Positions 10,604-22,738 are shown, counted from the first letter of the stretch. The stretch: 64,000 nucleotides of DNA from Coix lacryma-jobi var. lacryma-jobi (GCA_009763385.1 CM019827.1:90132314-90196313); one strand, 5' to 3'. Notes: a model not told the origin generated them from the sequence alone. Translations and numbers: made by a program.

Positions 10604-11563
10604 GGTACTACCGCCCTAGGGCCGGTACAACCAGGAGGCCAATATTCTGTCTAGACTCGAGACTGCTTCTGCTGTCAATAATTAGCAGTACTACCGACGA
10701 GAAGGCCGGTACTACCGGCTACCTAACTGGGGTTTGTGAGTTGGTTAGTAAAAGTGTTTTCTCACGAAGTTTAGTCATACCGGACGTGTCCAGTATGCAC
10801 CTTACAAACCCAACGGCTAGAAAACGGCTAGTTTCATGAGTGAGGTTATAAATACCCCAAAGCCTTCTCATTTGAAGGCTGTTGATTCTACTGGTTCCTA
10901 CACTCATTCTAGTGCTTTGAAAACACTTCCAAACCCTCTCTTAGTGAGTGATTGACCTCTAATTGCAAATCCCTTTGTGGTTTGAGAGAAATTCAAAATT
11001 AGAGAGCAAGCCACCTCTTGAGCACTTGTGCAAATCGTCGATCTTGTTGTGCGCATTCGTTACTCTTGGACTCTTCGGTCCTAGACGGCTAGGCGTCGCC
11101 TGTTGAGCACCCAAGAGCTTTGTGGAGTGCCTCGGAAAGTTTGTGAAGGTTCGATCTCTCCTCAAAAGAGATCAACTAGTGGAAGGACCATATTGCGGGT
11201 GAAATAGACCACGACTAGAGTGACCGATGGTGTCCTCTAGAGCCCACCTTTGTGGTAGCTCGCAGCCGGCTCAACAGAGAGTAGGACCCGAGGGGGTGTT
11301 GAACTTCGGTAAAACAAATATCGTGTCTTCTCTCTTTATTACTTTTGATATTTGTGTGGCTCGAGCTTTCTCTGCAGGTTCTGTGTGTTGTGCATATATA
11401 TAGATTGCATCTCTGCGGGGTGTGGCAAAGTTGAGAAGAAACCGGAGTCGATTTGGAGCCCAGGGCTGAAATCGCAATTACCGGACGTGTCCGGTAAGGC
11501 TACCGGACGTGTCCGGTATGGCTTGAGGCCTCAGACTTTTAGGGTTTACTAGACGTGTCCGGT
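10604..11563. repeat. Palindrome clusters in the solo LTR
   Basis: Two kinds of short palindrome recur. CGGTACTACCG-type copies lie at 10604-10722. CCGGACGTGTCCGG-type copies lie at 10776-10799, 11480-11521 (two in tandem) and about 11550. Both fit CGG-N5/6-CCG. Confidence 0.75.
10846..10856 (+). promoter_or_regulatory. TATA box of the solo LTR
   Basis: TTATAAATACC follows a repeated AACGGCTAG phrase. The LTR at 60381 has a TATATATA box in the same setting (after AACGGCTAGTT, 61819), so this is the conserved LTR promoter. Confidence 0.6.
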
Positions 11564-11807
11564 ATTAGTCTCCTGTGCAAAAACTCTTATATCTTGCTCA
11601 AATCATTTGTGGTGCAGGGACTTGACTCTGTATTCATTGTATATCATTCATATACTGTGTGTGTTTGACTCTTGAGGGGTTGATTTACTCCGATTGAGAG
11701 TTTCCAAGTAATTGAAAGCTCACTTACTAATCGCTTCCGCATTTTAAGGTGTTAATTTTTAGAAACGCCTATTCACCCCCCTCTGGGCACCATCCTAGGT
11801 CCTTTCA

Positions 11808-11812
11808 ACTTT
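11808..11812. repeat. Target site duplication ACTTT, right copy
   Basis: ACTTT directly after the solo LTR end (CCTTTCA); identical to 9627-9631. Confidence 0.85.
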
Positions 11813-11869
11813 TATATTGAGTGTCCCTTAAAAAAATAGGTATTGCTAGAAAACTTTTTTATAGTAGTG

Positions 11870-13295
11870 TAGCCCACAGATCTAAACAACAATGGACTAA
11901 ACTTTACACGTATAAAAACACAATGCAAACATTTGATAAATTTTTAAAATTAACACTAGCACATAAAATATTAGTACGAGGGTTATAAACCTATTTTTAT
12001 TGGCGCTTTTACCAATCATAAATGTAAAAGGGCAGTAAAACTCAGCTAACTTTACTCGTGTCACCTAAGAACCGCCACTATAAATATTGAATTACATTGG
12101 TGGTCTATAAATGATTTTTTTTAGGAGGATGCCGGTGCCGTCAGACCTGATTTCTAGCAACTTTTTTTCATTTTCATGATAAATTCACGAAGATTGCGAC
12201 ATTCAACGATCAAACTCACAACCTGATTTCAATTTTGACTTAGCATAGAAACAATCCCCTAGTATTTACTCCGTCAAATTTTGAAATGGAGATTTGAAGC
12301 TCTAAATGAATTCAAATGAAACAAGTTTCAACTATAAAATTTTAAATCTTGTCGAGATCTACAACTTTATTTTTTATCAATTTCCTATTCAAGGTTATTT
12401 GAGAAATTTTTTAAAAATATGAATTTTAAAATCATTTATCTTAAAACTTAAATTTTGAACCCTAAATGATTTCAAATGAAAAAGTAATCAACTACAAAAG
12501 GTCGTACATGTTTTAAAATAATACAACCTTTGTTGAGATCAAGTATGCATTCAACATCACTTTAAAAATTAAAAAAAAAAATCAAATCATTTGTAGTGGT
12601 GTTGGGTTAAGAAAACCGTCAATATAAATTTAATTTTTACTGACTTTTTTAAGTCCATAAAGCCTTCAATGTACTTCTATCGATGGTAGATTTGTATTTC
12701 TACTGTTTGTAGACTTAAGATGACAAACAACAAATATGCATTTACACTAGCGCTTCGTAGCCTGGCCTATAGTTTTATTTCTATTGACGCCTATACACAT
12801 TACGAGCCGCTAGTAAAAAAATATTACAACTATCAACAAAAATCGATTGTGTACTAGTTTGAATTTCAAAATCTAAGAACTTAAATCAAACTTCTGAGAT
12901 CCTCAATGATGTCAGATGAAATGGTTTCAACTATAATGCTTTAAATCTAGTCAAACACTTGAACTTTAAAAATTTGACATAAAATTTGAGAAACTAAACT
13001 TAAATCAAACTTTGGAGACCCAAAAATTACTCAAATGGAAATTTTCCCAACTAAACTTTGTACATATTTTGAGATCCAGCTATGATATAATTTTTATCTT
13101 TACTACTATTAGACTTCATTTGGAAAAAAACAGTTTGTGCTATACCTATTTTTAGAGGTGGCCATATTTTCAGCCGTCTCTAATAAATTGATTTCTAGAC
13201 ATGGTTGAATGTGTTTCGAAAGACAGTTGGTGTTCCCAACTGCCTCTCAAAATAGAGGATATTTTTTGGACAAGCGGTGAAGGCTGGCCGTCTAT
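11870..13295. other. AT-rich transposon-derived DNA, no gene
   Basis: Repeated phrases such as GAGATCTACAACTTTATTTT and TCAACTATAAAATTTTAAA also occur at 9335-9420 and 13650-14000, and are common filler in grass CACTA elements. Near 13150-13260, sub-terminal-looking phrases of another CACTA family appear; this could be the left part of the element ending at 14649. No coding region is seen. Confidence 0.5.
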
Positions 13296-14576
13296 CACTA
13301 CAGCAGAATCAGACTTTGCCGAGTGCTGGCAGCACTCGGCAAAGAGCCTTTTGCACTCGGCGAAGGTTTCGCCGAGTGCCGCACTCGGCAAAGAAAATGT
13401 CTGCAAAGGGCTCTTTGCCGAGTGCCAAATATTGGGCACTCGGCGAGCGCCCACCCGTCTCCATCAAAATCGCAAGTCCTGGTATTTTTCACGCAATTTT
13501 CTTTCACGCAGTCAGCAGGATTCGAACTCACGACCTCTCGTTCGCGCGGAGCCTCCTCTACCACTGCACTACACATATACATTCCATCTCTGTTTCGGTT
13601 ACCCATATATTATACTAAACTGAGTGTAACTTGCTTATTTGAGGCCTTAAACGAATTCAAATAAAAAAGTTGTCAAAACTACAAAGTTTTCTAACTTTTT
13701 GACATCTACAACTTTTATTTTGGTAGTTTTTCCATCTGACGTCGTTTATAAAAATTTGAATTTCAAATTTAACAATTTGAAATGTAGTTTTCGTTGACAA
13801 GATGATTTCAAATAAAAAAGTTGTGAACACCAAAGTTTCATAACTTTTCGAGATCTACAACTTTCATTTTGGTCATTTCTCCATCCAAGGTATTTTGAAA
13901 AATTCAAATTTAAAATTTTTTAAATTTGAACGCAGTTTTGCATAACTGGATGACTTGAAATTAAAAAGTTATCAACTATAAATTTTCATAACTTCTCAAG
14001 ATATATAAAGTTTATTTTGGTTATTTGACCATTTGTGCATTCGACATTGTGGTTCTAATATTATTCACAAACATTATATATCACTATTGTAGTTTCATAA
14101 ACTACCGAAGAGATATATAAGATTTGTGAATAAATTTATTTTAGGTTTGTCGAATGAAGAAATCACCAAAACAAAAATTATTCATCTTGATAAGTTAAAC
14201 AACTTTGTAGTTAAAACCTTTTTCATTTGGATTAATTTACTGCTTCAAAATATAATTTAAAAACTGGCTTTGCCGAGTGTCAAAAAAAACACTAGGCAAA
14301 GATTTTCTTTGCCGAGTGCCAAAAAAAAACACTCGGCGAAGATTTTCTTTGCCGAGTGCCAGGAAAAAGGCACTCGGCAAAGATTTTCTTTGCCTAGTGG
14401 TTTTGGCACTCGGCAAAGAATTCTTTGCCGAATGTTTTTTTTTCTGACACTCGGCAAAGAAAATCTTTGCCTAGTGTTTTTTCTTTGCCGGGTGTTTTTA
14501 TTTGGCACTCGGCAAAGAAGCTCTTTGCCGAGTGCCCGAAAAAAAACACTCGACAAAGATTGGTTTTCCCGTAGTG
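13296..14576. mobile_element. Non-autonomous CACTA element of the CACTCGGCAAAG family
   Basis: The left end reads CACTACAGCAGAATCAGACT and the right end, on the minus strand from 14576, reads CACTACGGGAAAACCAATCT. The flanking triplet is TAT on both sides (13293-13295 and 14577-14579). Both ends carry dense inverted repeats of TTTGCCGAGTG / CACTCGGCAAAG: 13315-13445 and 14268-14560. The middle is AT-rich and non-coding, so mobility would depend on a transposase made elsewhere. Confidence 0.9.
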
Positions 14577-14649
14577 TATAGAACCATTATGTTGATAGAG
14601 CCGTATATAGAAATAAAAAAACATCTCTGAAAATGTTTATGTAGCAGTG
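14577..14649. mobile_element. Right end of another CACTA-like element
   Basis: Read on the minus strand from 14649 the sequence begins CACTGCTACATAAACATTTT, a CACTA-type terminus. The 13296-14576 element is inserted close to this end. The left terminus was not located. Confidence 0.4.
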
Positions 14650-14762
14650 GCTCATGTCATGTTTATCTATTGTGTCATATGTGTTGCCTTGCTGCATCAA
14701 AATTCTTTTTTTTGCTGTTGTTTTCTTTGTATGTATGTCGCTTCCATTCCTTCCTTATTATG

Positions 14763-14767
14763 CGAGC
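14763..14767. repeat. Target site duplication CGAGC, left
   Basis: CGAGC directly before the 5' LTR; identical pentamer at 29157-29161 after the 3' LTR. Confidence 0.95.
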
Positions 14768-15546
14768 TGTTGACACTCAAAAGTGTCATAGGTAAAGATG
14801 AACTTAGAAGAGGTATTCGGCTTGAAATATTAGAGGCGAATCTATATTCTATTGTTTCATGTTTAGCGGATCGGATGACAAATGGGCCTGGTCATTTTGG
14901 GCTACCGATCACTTGTGTTATGTCCGACCAGGTGGCCCTGGTCGGAAGCCTTATGAAAGCTGAGCCGAACGCTAATATATAGATCCTTGTTTTATAAGGA
15001 CGATTTGTTGATCAGTATGGGTTGATAAAGCACATTAAGTCGATCTAAGGATTGGCGAGATCAGGGTTACCTTGTCGCGTCCGGATTGGATTCTATATTT
15101 TGGTAGAGTCCGGATAGGAGACTTGGGGATCGTATCTAGAGAGAAGTTTCCTATTGGGATAAGACCAGCCTCCTCTATATATATGAGAGGATCATGGCCG
15201 ATTGAAGGATCCAACACCAATCGATCAAAATCAATCTACTATCCCTTTTACCCCTTTTTCCCCTCTACCTTGCTGTTCGGCGCATCTCTCGGCGAGATTC
15301 GACGGCGTTCTAGGCGGCCTTGCTGGTCCTAGAACAACCTCTACGTGCTTCTCCCCGACGGGTCTTCCCGGGAGGAGTTCTAGAGTTACCAACACACGAA
15401 CCCAAAACCCTAGATCGATCAAAACCGGTCTTTAGATCGGTTTTCGCTGGGTTAGCTAGGGTCTCTGCTGTCTCAGGTTGAACCGCAACCTCTTCGGGCG
15501 TTCTAGCCGTGCTGGTGTGTGATTCGGATAACTTCCGACGTCAACA
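14768..15546 (+). repeat. 5' LTR of the Gypsy element
   Basis: 779 bp, TGTTGAC...GTCAACA. It holds a TATA box at about 15175-15186. By hand alignment it differs from the 3' LTR at roughly 33 positions (about 4%), plus one 9-bp indel, so the insertion is old on a transposon scale. Confidence 0.95.
15173..15187 (+). promoter_or_regulatory. TATA box of the 5' LTR
   Basis: CTCTATATATATGAG about 405 bp into the LTR; the 3' LTR has CTCTATATATACGAG at the matching place (28783-28797). Confidence 0.6.
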
Positions 15547-15553
15547 CACTTTT

Positions 15554-15571
15554 TGGCGACTCCGCTGGGGA
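15554..15571 (+). other. Primer binding site of the Gypsy element
   Basis: TGGCGACTCCGCTGGGGA lies 7 bases after the 5' LTR end, the expected place and form (it begins TGG, the complement of a tRNA CCA end). The primer tRNA species is not assigned. Confidence 0.65.
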
Positions 15572-15597
15572 AGATTAAAATCTCATCTACTACCAAC

Positions 15598-16168
15598 ATG
15601 GGCGGCAAAGACGGTGCTACCGATAAGGACAACATCGTCCGTCCCGCGGGCATTGACGAGCTCCCAGACGAGTTGAAGCAACAGGCGTAGGCCAAGCTCG
15701 ACGCCGTATTGAAGGCTTTCCTAGAAAGCTGCTCGAAGGATCGGCGCGGCAAGATCACTCAGGACAAGGAGCCGGACTTCAGCGAGATCGTCCCTACCAC
15801 GACAAATAAGAACACTGAAGACGCTTCTGACAAGGTAAAAGATAAGGTACCTGAAGATCCTTATCCTACCCATGCTGATTATTCCGCAATGCTGGTTGAT
15901 TCTTCAAAAACTCTTACCAATACTATCCAACAGTCTTTTAAATTACTTAGCGACCGCATGGATAAGATAGAAGGCAAGACTGTCGAACCCGAAGTCCCAA
16001 CTGGGCAACCCCAGTTCGGCATGCCTTTTAATTCTTTTAGAGGACAGACTTCACACGTTAATTTCGAACAATTAGGGCTTACTGAGACCAGGGGTGGTGA
16101 AGCCGGTATCTCGACAACTACCAACCATGTTCATCATGGCACTGGTCGGACTATGCAGACCGACCAGG
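15598..16168 (+). pseudogene. gag, first part
   Basis: The ATG at 15598 is the first after the primer site and opens MGGKDGATDKDNIVRPAG. An in-frame TAG at 15688-15690 stops it after 30 codons; the same frame then stays open to the inserted solo LTR. The product would be the N-terminal half of the structural protein that packages element RNA in cytoplasmic particles. It is hydrophilic with a helical stretch (ADYSAMLVDSSKTLTNTIQQ). The frame rejoins gag at 21249 if 16169-21248 is removed. Confidence 0.75.
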
Positions 16169-19100
16169 TGTGGCAGAACCTCCCATTAATGTGGCCCACC
16201 TGCACACGTCATCGTCATAAGGAGCCCAATGATAGTGCAAATGAAGCACATTACTGGAAAGATCTGTCGGGTGTCCCCGAGAGAACCCCGAATTATCCAC
16301 GAACCACAGGATCATCATCATGAAGGTTGGAATAATTACAACATTACAACATTGGTTACCAAATACCATCGGAGTGCGGAAGCAAGATAGATAATCTTTA
16401 CAAATATGAATAAGTTACTTTTTACATAACATACTTGTATTGCGGAAGCAGAATAATATTACAGAACCACACTTAGGTGGAGCACCTAAGTTGGAGAAGA
16501 AGAACAATCAGACCACGTCAAGCCCACTGACATGATCATGATCAACATCACCTATTAGAAACCTGCAACAGGGGTTAACAAACCCTGAGTACGGTCGATA
16601 CTCAGCAAGACTTATCCGTCAACAGAAAAGACTTCAGGTTCATGCTGGTTTGGGTAGGCTCAACAGTACTTTTCATTTGCATAAAAGCTTACTAGAGTAA
16701 TCCTAGATCCAAATTTTACTTAATCATTTAAGTACATAGTAAGAATTGAAAGTGAACATTAGTGAAAGATCATTATCATTCTTTCCCAAACCAGTTCCAT
16801 TTTCATTCTACGGTGCGGGTCAGTAGATTGAGTCTCCATAACCGAGGAGCACGATGATTCGAACCGATTCAACCAGATCTGGGAGTTTTCCACGACCATA
16901 CGATATATGTAGACCCTGGGTCACACATATACCAACCCCCACCTCGGATCCTCCAAACAAGACCGGGTCCGCGCCACCCGACAGTACTTGTACACCTCCA
17001 ATCCGGGACTTTAACCCACGAGGGTAGCTAGTACTCCCGCCATCTCTCCACTCCCAGTGAGCGATTAGCCGTTCTTATTTAACAACCACCAAGGCAGAGC
17101 TTACCGTAGCATATGATCGGTACTTCACAGTTTCTCAATCTAGCAGGCCAACAACAGTTAACCCTAAACCGACACATCCGGGTTACCCTACACCGATCCA
17201 AGGGTCGATGCAGGTGTCCGTCTGGTCTTAACCATCATTCTTTCTCATTATTATTCCAAAACGATAATTATTGAAAACATTTGCCAAAAGCTTCATAAAG
17301 CAAGGATAAGCATTTCTATCAGTTGCATAAAGCAGGTATCAAAAAATGATATACCGATAACAAGGTTGATCATGCATCAACAGGTTTAAAGCATTTATTT
17401 GATAAACATTTAATGCATCAGGTTATCGAAAGTAAGTGTAATTGTAAATTCAGGGAAATGGTTAAATGAACCGGGGCTTGCCTTCATTGCAGGGAAGAGA
17501 GGATCCAAGAATTATCCACAAAGGTTAGTTCCTTCATCTAGAAGTTAAGTCTTCTCGATGAAGCTTGTCCAACAAGAATCTCCTTCCGAGGCTTGTTCGA
17601 CAAGGGTGATCACCAAAGCTTGATCAACACGACTCCAACACTCTCGGATACTACACGTAGATAAATGATGTATGCTTAGTATGATGCCATGGAATGCATG
17701 CTAAGGTGCAAGACAATTATAACATAAGATTAAACAAACTTAAGGAAAGTCGAGTACAACTTTCCTTCGTGGTAAAGATGCAAACCAACAAAACCAACTT
17801 GCAACTTACCACCACGGTTTCTTACTTAACATTTAACTACCACCAAACACCTTTAGGTGGGTTAACTAAGATGACTAAGGTTTATTAAAACATCACTCAA
17901 GCCATAGGAGCACAAAATGAGATGTGTCCCATGGTCTTCAAACAATAACCCAAAGTCACACAAGATGTAAAATCTGCTGCCCCAAACTTTGCACAGATTA
18001 CATGTTCTATACTAATCAAGCCATAACTAGAGCTACCAAGATTCAAAAGGGGTGATCCATGACAATTTGAAAAGCTTATAAAATTGTCTACAAACTTGAT
18101 ACAATCACCTAGGGTTGTTTCTATAGGCAACTTGGTTAACTAACTTGAATAAACATTGCTGTCCAGAGCTAGGACAGATTTGCTGATCCAACTTCCAACA
18201 ACCATAACTGGAGCTATGGGTTACCAAAAAGGGTGATCCTTGACAATCTAGAAAGCTTATAAAGTTTAGTACATCTTTCCTATTATGGCCATCAGGTGAT
18301 TCACAACTTAATTAGCTCAAACAACTACAAAACCTCAGATCTGTCCAAAAGGTAGGACAGATCTGTCCTGCTGACTTATAAAAACTATATCTCCTAATCT
18401 AGCAGGCCTAAAATCATGAAATTTTAGGACAAGCTAGATATGAAAGTTAACTACAACTTTGGTATACAACTTATTTACAGAAAACATAAACTTAATCATG
18501 AAAACAGTCCATTCAAGAGGACTGGTCCAGTAACTAAATCAATATAATGCATTAAAACTTAAAGGCATTACTTGATCTATAACAAATCAAACATGATCAA
18601 CTAAATGCATGAAACATAACCATCAAACAACAGATTACTGAAGATACAAGATTAGTCATAACTTCTTATAAACACTTAATTACCTAATTACTCAAATAAA
18701 ACTTTATTAACCATCTTTTTTATAAATTAAACATAGAACAAGGATTTATATATAAGTTTGTCAAATTGAGCCCGAACTTTTTGAGATGATTAATTATATA
18801 AAATAACAGTGGCAAAACAAATATCACAATTTTTCAACAAACATATACACCTGCAGAATTAAATCAAACTATAAACATTTAAATGATTAAATAAAGCATG
18901 GAAATAAGAATAAAATTTATTTTCTCCAACAGAGCTCAAAATTTTTGTGAAGATACCTTTTCAGCTAAAAACAGTGGCAAAAATAGTTTCCTGATTTTTG
19001 GACATTTAAGTAAGCCTACAAAAATCATCAAAGTCCATTTATTAATAAAAAGACCCATTTAAATCACTTTCAAACTTTGTTCAAAACTCAAGTTTGATAT

Positions 19101-21243
19101 TTTTATTAAATATTAGACAGCTTGAGAAAGCTACTCAAAAAATTTCACAAATTTTGGAGCTTCCCACAAAAACATATGAAAAAGACAAAGCACCATACTA
19201 TTCCGTTAATCTAGAAAAAGGAAAAACTCTTCTCTCTCGCTGACAAGGGGCCCCAGGCGTCAAGCCACGACCAGAATCCGACCGGGCCTTGACCGGTCGC
19301 TCGGCTGCGTTGACCGCCCTCCGACCTCAGCGCCGGCGAGGTCTCCGGCGACGGCGAGGGCCTCAGCGTTCCCGTCTTGACCTCGCGCATCGATTCCACC
19401 CCTCTCTAGACCTAGCACCCACTCGACTTCGAGCTGACAGCGGCTATGGCGGCTCGGCCACGCCGAGCACGGTGGCGACGCGACGTTCCGGCTGCTAGGG
19501 CTCGGTAGCGACCTAGACTAAGGTAGCATCACACCAAGGTACACTTCGCGACCACGATGCGCCCCTAACTCGGATGGAAACGACTCGGACACGCGCGGTC
19601 CACGGTGGCGGCCATGGCGGCGACCTGCGCCGACGACGAGCCATGCGGACAGACCAAGACGACACGGTAGAGACGTAGACAAGGGACGCAACACACTTAG
19701 GGACTCAGCTCGAACATGGTGCGCACCCTCTACTCACTGGAGGATCACGCGACCAAGGTTGGCCATGGCGATGGCGAGGGCGGAGCTTGCACGGATGGCA
19801 AGTCGCGCGGACTAACCAAATCAAGGCGGTAGCGACCTAATTAATGGGCCGACCGTGATCAGCAGAGCACCACGAAGCTTCTGGTGTGACTGGTTGGGGC
19901 GGAGAGGCTGTGGCTTGTCGTGACCACGGCCAAGGTGCCCGCGGGGGCTCCCTGCCGGCAACGAAGAAGAAGACCGTGGCGAGGGCAAAAGGAAGCTCTT
20001 GAGTTCGGGCTAGTTGGCTCAGGGGAAACAAGGGAGTGAAGCGGAACTATCTGGGAGATGGAGGATGCGGGGATGCAGCGATGGCAGCGAAATCCGCTGG
20101 CGGACATGGCTCGGCCTTCATCGGGAAAACAGAGCAAGCGAGAGCGAGGAGCAGAGCGGCGACTGCTGCGTGGCTGGCTCTGGCGATGCAAGCGCTGGAT
20201 CGCTCTCCACGTTGCGGACAACACAGCAAGCAAGCAGCTGCGTGGAGATGGTCGTGGCGCGCGGCGGACACGGTAGCGGCGCGGCGGCTCCAGGTGCAGA
20301 GCACCGCACTCTGTTCTTTCCCCCTCTCCCATTCTACTGTAGCGAGGCAACCTCCCCCTTTTCTTTTTCTCTAGATTTTTGTACTGCACGACAAAAACTC
20401 CTAAAACAAAAGTTGCTCCAAATTTTGTGTTCTACAAACTTGCTTTAAGAACCAAAGTCAAATTCTGCCTGGATTTTGAAATGGAGTTCAAATTCAAATT
20501 TGGACCAAACTTAACTTCAAAATTACTTTTGAATTTTCTGAACAACTTCAAATTTCACCAATATAAAAGTTGTTCCTTATTAAATTATCTACAACTTTGT
20601 TTCTGGTCATATATCCAAATTGTGCTTAATTTTGAAACTACACAAAAGGGGATAAAACTGATTTTGGAAATTAACTTTCAATTTGAAACCAAGTTAAACT
20701 TGTTTTCCAAATTACTTCAGATTTTCTTAAGAACAGGAAAATACACCTTAATAAAAGTTGTTTATTTTAATCCTCTCTACAACTTTGATTAAAGGACAAA
20801 AGCCTAATTCTTTTAGTTTTTGAAATCTAGTTTAGAGGTCAAATTTAGGGTTTGAAAGATTCCAAATTTATTCAAAATTTTGTACAGAAACTTTGGAAAC
20901 TTTGAATACCAAAGTTGTTCCTCTCAACAAGAGATACAACTTTGCCCTTGAAATCACTTTGAAATTTGACATAATTTTTGACTTATAGAAAAGGGAATAA
21001 AAAGAAGCATAGAAAATTTAGGTTTTCTACTTATCATTTTATGTGACACTTAACTACACTCTCATGCAACATACAAAACTATGTAAATCACCCAAGATCA
21101 TGCAACACTTATATTAAAACATGTGAAGCATCACAATTATACTTAAAACATGAAATGCTTTTATGCCATAATGCCAAATGATTATGCATACTAATGAACT
21201 TAATTAGGGTTTTAAATATCGCTTAACACCAGGGGTGTTACAC
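16169..21243 (-). mobile_element. Solo LTR (about 5 kb) of a Del/Tekay-type Gypsy element
   Basis: On the minus strand the segment begins TGTAACACCCCTGGTGTTA near 21242 and ends GGGAGGTTCTGCCACA at 16169, i.e. TG...CA. Its body matches my memory of long Del/Tekay/RIRE-type LTRs: AT-rich start, a GC-rich block (19250-20350) and a landmark around 16810-17060 with TATGGAGACTCAATCTACTG (minus strand) and TATATGTGTGACCCAGG. Flanking pentamers are CCAGG (16164-16168) and CTAGG (21244-21248), one mismatch. No internal coding region is present. Boundaries are good to a base or two. Confidence 0.7.
19211..20389. other. GC-rich core of the solo LTR, no gene
   Basis: The block is open in many frames on both strands because of its composition. 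No recognisable protein domain. It is an internal part of the LTR, not a captured gene as far as I can see. Confidence 0.45.
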
Positions 21244-21248
21244 CTAGG

Positions 21249-22021
21249 GTACCTCGACAAACAGAACTTCGGGAGGGCAGGGAACAGTGTTACCTAACCC
21301 GCCGAAGTCGCCAAGCCACAATCCCATGCATGGTGGTACCAACGACCTTACCAACACCGATTTTGGACGAGCCATAAATCGGTTTAAGGAAGAAATAACT
21401 AGGTCGCTTGAGACTACTTTAGGGGTCCAATTCAAGCCTACCAGGACCACTTATTCTAAACCATACCCTTCATATTTCGATTTTATGAAAGCACCCGACG
21501 GTTGGAGGGTACCAGATTTTTATAAGTTTAGTGGTGACGGTAGTAAATCAACTATGGAACACGTCAGCATGTTCCTCGCTCAAATGGGCGAAGCTAGTAC
21601 TTTAGATTTTATGAACATACGGCATTTTCCTTTGTCTCTTACTGGTACGGCTTTCGCTTGGTTTACGTCACTAGCAGAGTGCACCGTCGGTCCTTGGGCC
21701 GAGTTAGAAGAAAAATTTCATAATCACTTTTATGACAGAGTCCAAGAAACTAGGTTATCAAATCTTACATCGGTTCGACAAGGACGTAGTGAGTCTGTAG
21801 TAGATTTCTTTAAACATTTTAAAGAAATAAAAAACCGATGTTTCCATTTGAGGATCTCCGACAGAGATCTAACAGATCTATGTTTAGCTGGTCTACGTCG
21901 AGAGATCAAAGATAAACTTGAGCATCATGATTTCTTTAACATAAATCAACTGTTGCAAAGGGCCGTTTCGATAGAATCGCGCTTCAAAGAACCATATGAT
22001 CCTCATAAGGCTCATCGATAG
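21249..22021 (+). pseudogene. gag, main (retrotrans_gag) domain
   Basis: The frame is open from the LTR junction and contains the Gypsy gag core, e.g. FDFMKAPDGWRVPDFYKFSG, FLAQMGEASTLDFMNIRHFP, LSLTGTAFAWFTSL and DFFKHFKEIKNRCF. It ends at an in-frame TAG (22019-22021); downstream the same frame continues. The domain forms the capsid of the retrotransposon particle. The apparent start at 21287 is only an alternative codon; the true start was at 15598 before the insertion. Confidence 0.85.
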
Positions 22022-22738
22022 GGCGTGCACATTGCCGAGATAAACTCTGATAGTTACGACGATGAGTCTAAAGATTGCTACGCTGCCAAAATTTTATGGC
22101 TAGCGCAAAATAAACTGGTCACGTGTCCTTCCCTTAAACCGATTCAGAAGAATCGGGGTGAGGATGTGAAATTTACTTTTGATTTCTCTAAATGCGACCG
22201 AATATTTGATGAATTACTTAAATTCGGTTATCTTAAAATTAATTATACATTGCCGTCACCGGATGAGTTAAAAAGGAGGGCTTACTGTAAATTCCATAAT
22301 TCCTTTTCTCATGCCACTAATGACTGCAATGTTTTCCGTCGACAGGATCAATCGGCCCTCAATGAAGGACGATTGAGTCTAACTGAGATGCAGATTAGTA
22401 CTACTCCTGTCCCAGTACACATGGTGGAAGCATGGGATCCTGCTATCATGATTCGTCCAGAGCAAGCAGATACGACCAAGGCAAAGAATGTGGTCATCGG
22501 CGAACCGCGAGGAGCACCGAATACCGAGAACGATTCAGGGCGCAAGGTGGTGCTCGAGAAGGGTGATAATGGCAAAAATAAGCTTACAATTAGTGCAGGG
22601 TCGGCACGACACCTACACAGACAGAGGTATTTTGAGACCAGGGTGGCACAGCAAAGGCCGACCAGCCTGGATCATCTTCGAAGTAGCCAGTACAGAGGAC
22701 CGACCAGGTCAAGTCGGTCTCTACTGATCTCAGTGTGA
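22022..22738 (+). pseudogene. gag, C-terminal part
   Basis: This is the same frame as the preceding gag core, resumed after one TAG. It includes a YCKFHNSFSHATNDCNVFRR stretch, the C..H...C relic of a zinc-knuckle-like motif used for RNA binding in Tat gag proteins (spacing C-x2-H-x8-C as seen). The end (from about 22600) drifts into other frames, so at least one frameshift lies before 22735. Confidence 0.75.

Larger units (their letters stand above)
9632..11807 (+). mobile_element. Solo LTR of a Sirevirus-type Copia element
   Basis: The segment is bounded by a perfect 5-bp duplication, ACTTT, at 9627-9631 and 11808-11812. Its start aligns with the start of the LTR at 60381 (shared ATTGA(A/G)TGACAAC and GGGCTAATATGT-like phrases), and its end, CTATTCACCCCC then CCTTTCA, matches the end of that LTR. 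The first bases are TT where TG is expected, a likely point mutation. There is no internal region or second LTR, so it arose by LTR-LTR recombination. A TATA box sits at about 10846-10856. Confidence 0.85.
9028..11869. mobile_element. Non-autonomous CACTA element, split by a solo LTR
   Basis: The left end at 9028 reads CACTACTAAACAAAACGTTT; the right end on the minus strand from 11869 reads CACTACTATAAAAAAGTTTT. Flanking triplets are TAT and TAG, a near match to a 3-bp duplication. The terminal phrase and about 45 following bases are repeated once at about 9110-9155, as subterminal repeats. The body has no transposase. Removing the solo LTR at 9632-11807 with one copy of its duplication leaves an element of about 660 bp. 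Confidence 0.65.

Noticed and set aside
13201..13664. Frames of 95-140 codons over the CACTA left end
   Set aside because: They read through CACTCGGCAAAG inverted repeats; the repeats, not coding selection, keep them open.
20014..20448. Overlapping GC-rich frames as a host gene
   Set aside because: Open on both strands in up to six frames, no domain, and inside a long LTR.
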